Shown piece by piece: positions 1-4,080 of a stretch of DNA of 7,858 bases. The notes beneath the pieces were generated by a model. The model was not told where the DNA came from. It worked only from the letters and a program-made list of their open reading frames with translations, and made no database searches. A program made the translations under genes and the position numbers. The first letter of the stretch is position 1. Each line of letters starts with the position of its first letter. Origin of the DNA: an uncultured Eubacteriaceae bacterium (lineage in GTDB: Bacteria; Bacillota; Clostridia; Eubacteriales; UBA1433); assembly GCA_937914785.1 (NCBI GenBank), contig CALGIV010000122.1, positions 1 to 7,858 on the forward strand, written 5' to 3'.

Positions 1-6
1 CCTCCC
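1..6 (-). promoter_or_regulatory. Ribosome binding site for a gene off the left edge
   Basis: Read on the minus strand, GGGAGG begins three bases after the dapF stop codon and ends at the window edge. This is a near-perfect Shine-Dalgarno sequence with no start codon visible inside the window. It suggests that a further gene starts within about 5-10 bases beyond the edge, translated from the same transcript as dapF. The identity of that gene cannot be seen. Confidence 0.6.
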
Positions 7-9
7 TGC

Positions 10-891
10 TTACAATCGTATTTCGCCGGTATAGACACTTTGCGCCGGCGCGCACATCGCACAACTGGTCTTTTCACCCTGCATATTCAGTGTAATCTCC
101 AGCTTTCCGCCCGGCATAAAAACGGCTATATTTTCCCCGCACAGCCCTTTTTTATACATCGCGGCGCCAATGGCGCACGCAGCGCTGCCGCAGGCATCTG
201 TAATCCCGCTGCCGCGTTCTAAAGTGATCGCCTTGACTTCTTTGGCATTAAACGGCTCTGCTAAACTGACGTTAACGCCTTCGGGATAGCGCGCATCCGA
301 TTTAAATGCTGCTGCAATCTCAACGAGCATCTCTTTTTTAATGCGCTCAACAAAGACGATCGCATGCGGGTTCGGCATTTCAGCCGCATAAAAAATAATG
401 CGCTTTGCCCCGACAGCAATGGTATGCTCCTGTGGCTCAGCTTCCTCTTCACTTTCCGGCAAACCAAAGCGCACACAGCCCATTTGAATATCGATCAGTG
501 CAACTCGGCCATTCGTGTCCTTTTCGACAATCTCTGCGCCGTAGCGTTGCCCGTTACACAGAATTTCAAACTGCGCACCCGGTGCAATGCCGCGATCAAA
601 CAAATACTTGGCCGCACAGCGCAACCCATTGCCACAAACCTGCGCCGCACCGCCATCACTGTTATAGTAGCGCATCTGCGCAGCACATTGCGCCTCTTTT
701 TCAAGTAAAATCAAACCGTCTGCTCCAATGCCGTCTCGGCGGTCGCAAAGGCGAATGATTTGTTCTTTAGACAGCCGCAAATGTTTATCAAGATTTTCAA
801 TGATGACAAAATCATTGCGCAGACCATGCATTTTCGCAAACGATATCGGAGCACTTTCCGCCGCCTTTAAATCTTTTTTGCCAAATTTCAT
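10..891 (-). CDS. dapF: Diaminopimelate epimerase
   Basis: Converts LL-diaminopimelate to meso-diaminopimelate in the cytoplasm, the cofactor-independent step that supplies peptidoglycan cross-links and lysine. The 293-residue product shows the family landmarks: MHGLRNDF (residues 21-28), YNSDG (76-80), the first catalytic cysteine C86 in CGNGLRC, NPHA (173-176), ERGSG (225-229) and the second catalytic cysteine C234 in ACGSAACA. The ATG at 891 is preferred because AAGGCGG lies 8 bases upstream. A longer frame starting at 942 would begin upstream of the likely -10 box. Oddities: about 16 extra residues before the usual N-terminus (MKFGKKDLKAAESAP), arginine in place of the nearly invariant glycine of MHGLGNDF, and proline in place of glycine before NPHA. 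The ACGSAACA signature resembles alphaproteobacterial-type DapF as I remember it. Both cysteines are intact, so the enzyme is probably active. Confidence 0.95.
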   Translation of the reverse strand: MKFGKKDLKAAESAPISFAKMHGLRNDFVIIENLDKHLRLSKEQIIRLCDRRDGIGADGLILLEKEAQCAAQMRYYNSDGGAAQVCGNGLRCAAKYLFDRGIAPGAQFEILCNGQRYGAEIVEKDTNGRVALIDIQMGCVRFGLPESEEEAEPQEHTIAVGAKRIIFYAAEMPNPHAIVFVERIKKEMLVEIAAAFKSDARYPEGVNVSLAEPFNAKEVKAITLERGSGITDACGSAACAIGAAMYKKGLCGENIAVFMPGGKLEITLNMQGEKTSCAMCAPAQSVYTGEIRL

Positions 892-899
892 CCCGTAAA

Positions 900-906
900 C
901 CGCCTT
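900..906 (-). promoter_or_regulatory. Ribosome binding site deciding the dapF start
   Basis: The minus strand reads AAGGCGG followed by 8 bases and then the ATG at 891. It is an imperfect but well-placed Shine-Dalgarno sequence, and it supports the 891 start over the upstream in-frame ATG at 942. Confidence 0.6.
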
Positions 907-927
907 ATCCTGCCGACATATCAATAT

Positions 928-956
928 ATTATAGCACAGCAAAAAAGAAATTGAAA
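928..956 (-). promoter_or_regulatory. Probable sigma-A promoter of dapF (extended -10)
   Basis: On the minus strand a perfect TATAAT (933 down to 928) is preceded by TGC, giving an extended -10 element. A weak -35 candidate, TTTCAA (956 to 951), lies 17 bases upstream. Transcription would start near 921, leaving a leader of about 30 bases before the ATG at 891. The ATG at 942 would lie upstream of this -10 box and off the transcript. Confidence 0.6.
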
Positions 957-975
957 TCTTTTCTTGTTAACTTTT

Positions 976-1003
976 TTCACTCCCGCCGTTTGTATGATAT
1001 AAT
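976..1003 (+). promoter_or_regulatory. Probable sigma-A promoter of rqcH (extended -10)
   Basis: TATAAT at 998-1003 is preceded by TGA at 995-997, an extended -10 element. A -35 candidate, TTCACT (976-981, four matches to TTGACA), has a 16-base spacer. Transcription would begin near 1010, giving a very short leader that goes straight into the AAGGAG ribosome binding site. The promoter is back to back with that of dapF, and the two -10 boxes are about 65 bases apart. Confidence 0.7.
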
Positions 1004-1012
1004 TAAAATCGT

Positions 1013-1018
1013 AAGGAG
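1013..1018 (+). promoter_or_regulatory. Ribosome binding site deciding the rqcH start
   Basis: AAGGAG ends 8 bases before the ATG at 1027. An in-frame GTG at 1018 overlaps this sequence, so it cannot be the start. The ATG at 1027 gives the N-terminus MPLDGF, matching the usual 'M-x-LDG' beginning of NFACT proteins. Confidence 0.85.
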
Positions 1019-1026
1019 TGAGAACA

Positions 1027-2736
1027 ATGCCTCTCGACGGTTTTATGGCGGGTTATCTGTCCCGTGAATTAAACGATGTTTTAACCGACGCAAAAATCAA
1101 TAAAATCTATCAGCCTTCCGCTTGCGATATCATCTTTGAGCTCTATGTGAAAACCACAGGCAGCGCGCGGTTGGTGCTCTCTGTCGCGCCGGCTTACATC
1201 GGATTCAGCAAACTGAACTACACGGCGCCCAAAAGCCCTTCCGGACTGTGTATGCTGTTTCGCAAGCATCTGCAAAACGGCCGTATCGTCGCCGTACGCC
1301 AGCTGGCACACGAGCGCATCATCGCCCTGACGGTTGAAAGCACCGACCTGTTAGACGAAGTGCAGACGCGCGAAGTCATCTGCGAACTGACAGGCAAGAA
1401 CGCGAATATCATTTTAACAGACGAAAACGGAATCATTTTCGACAGCTTGAAACATGTCGATGAGGCGAAGAGCTCCGTGCGCACAATTCTGCCGCGCGAA
1501 AAATACGTCCTGCCGCCAAGCGACAAGCTCGACCCGCAGACGATGACGACAACCGCCTTTTCAAATGCGTATGCCGCTTTTGAGGATCTGGATGCTGCCT
1601 CGCGCATCGTGCGCATCGTCGAAGGGGCCGGCAACGACTACGCCGCCTGCATTCTGTCCATCACGGCCGATACTACACCGGCATCACTCTTTAAAGCGAT
1701 CCAGGCCACCGTTCAGAAAAATCCCGACAACTACCTGATGTTTGAGCGCGACGGTATTGCCTTCGATTATTATTTTACAGATATTTACAGTAATGACAGC
1801 GCGGCAACCGCGCTGCCTTACAAAGATATCGTCACATTGATAAGCACCTTTTATGATATAAAAAGAACAGCCGATGCCCTGCGCGCAAAGCGCGAGACGA
1901 TCAACGCCGCCATACACCCACGCTTAAAGCGTGCACAGGAGAAATTAAAGAAACTCCAACGGGAATTGACAGCCAGCGAAAAGAGCGAACAGCATAACCT
2001 GTACGGTCAACTGCTGCTTGCCTACGGTCACGAGGTACCTAAAGGCGCGGCAAACTTTACCGCCCGCGATATTGTCAGCGAAGAGGAAAGCGATATTATC
2101 ATTCCGCTGGACAAAACAAAAACAGCGTATGAAAATGCCGAACGTTATTTTAAAAAATATAAAAAACTGCACAATGCCGCGGAGCACTTAACGACACAGA
2201 TCACGCGTACACAAGCTGAAATCGACTTTTTAAGCAACCAGCTTTTCTTCGCCGAACAAGCTGCAAATGCCGCGGAGCTCGATGAAATCACAGCCCTGCT
2301 TGCCGAAGAAGGCTGTCTGAAACAACACAACACGAACAGCAACAACAAACAAGCTGTCTCTGCGCCCCACCATTTTATCTCCAGCGACGGCTTCGATATT
2401 TACGTCGGCAAAAACGACAGGCAAAACGAAGAACTAACCCACAAATTCGCACGGAAAAACGATATCTGGCTGCACTCTAAAATCATCGCAGGCTCTCACG
2501 TGATCATCAAAACGAATAACAAACAGGTGCCAAAAAATACGCTGCTCGAAGCGGCCAACCTCGCAGCCTTTTTCTCAAAGGCGCGCCACTCACAGAACGT
2601 GCCCATCGACTATACCGCCGCCGGGTTCGTGCGCAAGATTCGCAACGGCCCGAAGGGCAAGGTGACGTACTCAAACCATACCACACTGTATATCACACCG
2701 GATGAAGCACTCGTCAAATCGCTGAAATCGGTGTAA
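1027..2736 (+). CDS. rqcH: RqcH / Rqc2 homologue, NFACT family (FbpA-like ribosome quality control factor)
   Basis: Bacterial Rqc2 homologues bind stalled, peptidyl-tRNA-obstructed 50S subunits and recruit tRNA-Ala to add C-terminal alanine tails that mark nascent chains for degradation. Older annotations call them fibronectin-binding proteins. The 569-residue product is normal in length. NFACT-N starts at LDGF (3-6) and includes ELTGKNANIIL (120-130) and DSLKHVDEAKSSVR (139-152). A charged helical, probably coiled-coil stretch (about 280-325) leads to YGQLLLAYGHEVPKG (326-340), and a second helical stretch spans about 365-430. The C-terminal NFACT-R domain (about 450-560) carries FDIYVGKNDRQN (456-467), DIWLHSK (479-485) and PIDYT (526-530). 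The tRNA-contacting Asp-Arg pair (D97-R98 in Bacillus subtilis) appears here as E96-R97, a conservative change. The next gene follows after 12 bases. The surface-adhesin role implied by the old name is not supported, since no signal peptide is seen. Confidence 0.93.
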   Translation: MPLDGFMAGYLSRELNDVLTDAKINKIYQPSACDIIFELYVKTTGSARLVLSVAPAYIGFSKLNYTAPKSPSGLCMLFRKHLQNGRIVAVRQLAHERIIALTVESTDLLDEVQTREVICELTGKNANIILTDENGIIFDSLKHVDEAKSSVRTILPREKYVLPPSDKLDPQTMTTTAFSNAYAAFEDLDAASRIVRIVEGAGNDYAACILSITADTTPASLFKAIQATVQKNPDNYLMFERDGIAFDYYFTDIYSNDSAATALPYKDIVTLISTFYDIKRTADALRAKRETINAAIHPRLKRAQEKLKKLQRELTASEKSEQHNLYGQLLLAYGHEVPKGAANFTARDIVSEEESDIIIPLDKTKTAYENAERYFKKYKKLHNAAEHLTTQITRTQAEIDFLSNQLFFAEQAANAAELDEITALLAEEGCLKQHNTNSNNKQAVSAPHHFISSDGFDIYVGKNDRQNEELTHKFARKNDIWLHSKIIAGSHVIIKTNNKQVPKNTLLEAANLAAFFSKARHSQNVPIDYTAAGFVRKIRNGPKGKVTYSNHTTLYITPDEALVKSLKSV

Positions 2737-2743
2737 AAGGAGG
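2737..2743 (+). promoter_or_regulatory. Strong ribosome binding site between rqcH and the next gene
   Basis: AAGGAGG begins directly after the rqcH stop codon and ends 5 bases before the ATG at 2749. The tight junction, with no room for a promoter or terminator, indicates that both genes are translated from one mRNA. Confidence 0.85.
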
Positions 2744-2748
2744 AAGCT

Positions 2749-3111
2749 ATGTATCATCAGGACTGGCTGATGCGCCAGATTGAAATGACGGCCAAGTTTA
2801 TCGCCAAATTTATCTTTGGCAAAACGAGCGAGCTTTATATTCCTTATTACGTCGAGGACAATAAAGAAATCGATGTGCTGTATACCGAGCTTGAACGCTT
2901 GTTAAACGAAGGACATATCAATGCGGCCGAGAACTTATTATTTGAAAAAGCCAACCCCATCGATATCCGCTATCTGGAGCTGGCAGTAGACTTTTATTCA
3001 CGCTTGAACAGGCTGACGGATGAAGAGCTTGAAGCCGCCTTTTTCAGCCGCGAGGAAGTCGAAGACGGCTTAAGCCAGTTTGCCCAACGCTATAATATAG
3101 AAACATTTTAA
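2749..3111 (+). CDS. Small helical protein, DUF6483-like, co-transcribed with rqcH
   Basis: A 120-residue cytoplasmic protein of unknown function. The N-terminus (MYHQDWLMRQIEMTAKFIAKFIFGK region, residues 1-25) is a probable amphipathic helix. It resembles, from memory, the start of the DUF6483 proteins of Clostridia and relatives, so the family name is tentative. The rest is acidic and mostly helical: residues 38-70 look like a short helical repeat (ELERLLNEGHINAAENLLFEK core), and 80-110 hold LTDEELEAAFFSREEVEDG. I see no signal peptide, convincing membrane span or metal-binding motif. Its own strong ribosome binding site, 12 bp behind rqcH, and good codon structure make it a real gene. 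Co-transcription suggests, but does not show, a link with ribosome quality control. No convincing terminator follows it. Confidence 0.85.
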   Translation: MYHQDWLMRQIEMTAKFIAKFIFGKTSELYIPYYVEDNKEIDVLYTELERLLNEGHINAAENLLFEKANPIDIRYLELAVDFYSRLNRLTDEELEAAFFSREEVEDGLSQFAQRYNIETF

Positions 3112-3234
3112 CCGAGCAAAACTTGCCTCAAAAAGTATAGTTCTTACAATGAAGCTTTGATCTGTTCAATATCCTCTTTGTACTTCTCCATCAAATACGT
3201 ATGGTCAGCAAATTCTATTAACGCGCCTACAGGG

Positions 3235-3306
3235 GCCGACTGCAACGTACGGCTTGCCGTACGTTTATGAACCTGGCAGTTTCTGAAACGCCGACTTTTC
3301 ACCGGC
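3235..3306. repeat. Cluster of hairpins flanked by a GCCGACT direct repeat
   Basis: GCCGACT occurs at 3235-3241 and again at 3290-3296. Between the copies lie the palindrome at 3244-3265 and a second hairpin at 3275-3292 (GGC, bulged A, GTTT, loop CTG, AAAC, GCC). A third, GCCG/CGGC with a 9-base loop (3290-3306), shares bases with the second. ACTGC at 3239-3243 can also pair with GCAGT at 3276-3280 around the palindrome. This density of pairing suggests a structured RNA or a small repeated element. No copy occurs elsewhere in the window. Confidence 0.5.
3244..3265. repeat. Perfect palindrome, 10-base arms with 2-base centre
   Basis: AACGTACGGC is followed by TT and its exact reverse complement GCCGTACGTT. 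As RNA it would form a 9-bp GC-rich stem closed by a CUUG-type tetraloop. Only three T residues follow on the plus strand and none in a run on the minus strand, so it is not a standard intrinsic terminator. It could be a transcription block without a U-tract, part of a repeat element, or a protein-binding site. Confidence 0.9.
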
Positions 3307-3444
3307 ATTATAAAACGCATCTTAAGATTTTCAACACTCTGCCTACTGCATGGATCACCGTATCTTTACCTTTTACAACAACTCCTGCTCTATTCTTTTA
3401 CCCAGTCCATCACGATGCCGACAATCAAACCCATACTGCAATTT

Positions 3445-3978
3445 TCAGCGAAAAAAGCTTCTGCGATTTTCCTCATATTCTTTTGCAGTAAGCAAAATCA
3501 TCATCTCTTCCAGTGCGGCCAGCAAAGTGACGGCTAAGATGATTTCCGTAAAGATCGCAATATATTCTTGTGTCAACATACAGAAAAAAGCACAGACAAA
3601 AAACAGCACGCCTGCCCATTTGTTTCCTGCCGTGTGAATACCGCCCCATCTGTCAAACTTTAGCCGCCCTATAAACAGATTGACCAGGCGCACCGCGATA
3701 ATGACACAGGCGAATCCATAAACAATCCCTTTGGCAGGAATCTGAATAAACAACGAAATGGCCACCGCACAAAAAAAGACGGTGTCGGCAATGCTGTCAA
3801 GCCTGGCGCCCAACGGCGTTACCGCATTCCAGACCCGCGCAATGATACCGTCCAATATATCGGTTATCCCGCAAACTATAAACAGGACGAACCAGACTAC
3901 TTTGCAGCCACTCAAAAAGAAAAGTGCGACAGACAAAATCAGGCGCACAGCCGATAAAATATTGGGCAACCGCTTCAT
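3445..3978 (-). CDS. CDP-alcohol phosphatidyltransferase family membrane enzyme
   Basis: Transfers a phosphatidyl group from a CDP-linked lipid to an alcohol acceptor at the cytoplasmic membrane in phospholipid synthesis. The complete family signature D-x2-D-G-x2-A-R-x8-G-x3-D-x3-D is present: D40, D43, G44, A47, R48, G57, D61 and D65. These aspartates bind the catalytic metal ions. The 177-residue product has about five or six hydrophobic segments, near residues 10-23, 26-45, 66-80, 85-104, 120-134 and 138-165. It also has HTAGNK (115-120) in the position of a conserved His/Asn-Lys element. The ATG at 3978 is chosen; a GTG three bases upstream is possible, and a GAGGGGG ribosome binding site precedes both. 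The substrate cannot be deduced: glycerol-3-phosphate (PgsA-like), serine (PssA-like) or another alcohol are open. A terminator lies just upstream, so it probably has its own promoter, though I see no convincing one. Confidence 0.88.
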   Translation of the reverse strand: MKRLPNILSAVRLILSVALFFLSGCKVVWFVLFIVCGITDILDGIIARVWNAVTPLGARLDSIADTVFFCAVAISLFIQIPAKGIVYGFACVIIAVRLVNLFIGRLKFDRWGGIHTAGNKWAGVLFFVCAFFCMLTQEYIAIFTEIILAVTLLAALEEMMILLTAKEYEENRRSFFR

Positions 3979-4026
3979 CACATTCCCCCTCTTTATCCGT
4001 TTGTTTTATTCTATTTTACAAGATAT

Positions 4027-4052
4027 AAAACGGGAGCAGCTCTCCCGTTTTT
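4027..4052 (-). terminator. Intrinsic terminator after the CHAP/CWB2 gene
   Basis: A 10-bp perfect stem (AAAACGGGAG paired with CTCCCGTTTT) encloses a 5-base loop. On the minus strand the stem ends in TTTT followed by ATAT, about 30 bases past the stop codon of the surface protein gene. The plus strand also has a T-run (TTTTT), so the element could work in both directions. It separates transcription of the surface protein from that of the phosphatidyltransferase. Confidence 0.85.
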
Positions 4053-4080
4053 ATATTTTATAGCTTTTTTTATTATACTC

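Larger units (their letters stand above)
3144..3320 (-). pseudogene. Possible C-terminal remnant of a decayed minus-strand gene (58-codon frame)
   Basis: A frame from an ATG at 3320 to TAA at 3144 encodes 58 residues. The last 25 or so (ending DHTYLMEKYKEDIEQIKASL) look like a genuine amphipathic C-terminus with acidic and lysine-rich helical character. The first half is basic and cysteine/arginine-rich, crosses the palindrome, and looks unlike protein-coding sequence. No ribosome binding site precedes the ATG. Further upstream on the same strand other frames also look protein-like: an open stretch at about 3308-3397 containing GVVVKGKDTVIHAVGRV, and a 28-codon frame at 3390-3476 ending GLIVGIVMDWVKE. 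This pattern fits a frameshifted gene interrupted by a hairpin element, but I cannot name a family and chance is not excluded. Confidence 0.3.
3112..3444. other. Gap of 333 bp between convergent genes, structured, no intact gene
   Basis: This stretch separates the plus-strand DUF6483-like gene from the minus-strand phosphatidyltransferase. A plus-strand frame at 3267-3491 is open for 74 codons, but it has no ribosome binding site and runs antisense into the phosphatidyltransferase. The centre (3235-3306) contains a perfect palindrome, two more hairpins and a GCCGACT direct repeat. On the minus strand, protein-like fragments appear in different frames. I see no standard terminator for either flanking gene. 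The region is best described as a possible dispersed repeat or structured element lying in, or next to, a decayed gene. Confidence 0.5.

Noticed and set aside
892..942. Upstream ATG at 942 as the start of dapF
   Set aside because: It lies upstream of the probable -10 box, and the extra residues do not resemble DapF. The ATG at 891 has a ribosome binding site.
1018..1026. GTG at 1018 as the start of rqcH
   Set aside because: It overlaps the AAGGAG ribosome binding site. The ATG at 1027 has correct spacing and gives the family's usual N-terminus.
3116..3131. Possible terminator hairpin after the DUF6483-like gene
   Set aside because: The stem is short and bulged (GCAA/TTGC plus two pairs) and is followed by A residues, not T, on the coding strand.
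3235..3306. Resemblance to group II intron domain V or a cobalamin riboswitch in the hairpin region
   Set aside because: Short strings such as AGCCGUACG and GCCGGUGAAAA are suggestive, but the required flanking helices, catalytic triad context and conserved boxes are not present. No intron ORF or transport gene is adjacent.
3267..3491. Plus-strand open frame of 74 codons
   Set aside because: No ribosome binding site, its start abuts the palindrome, and its 3' end is antisense to the phosphatidyltransferase. The composition does not look like a real protein.
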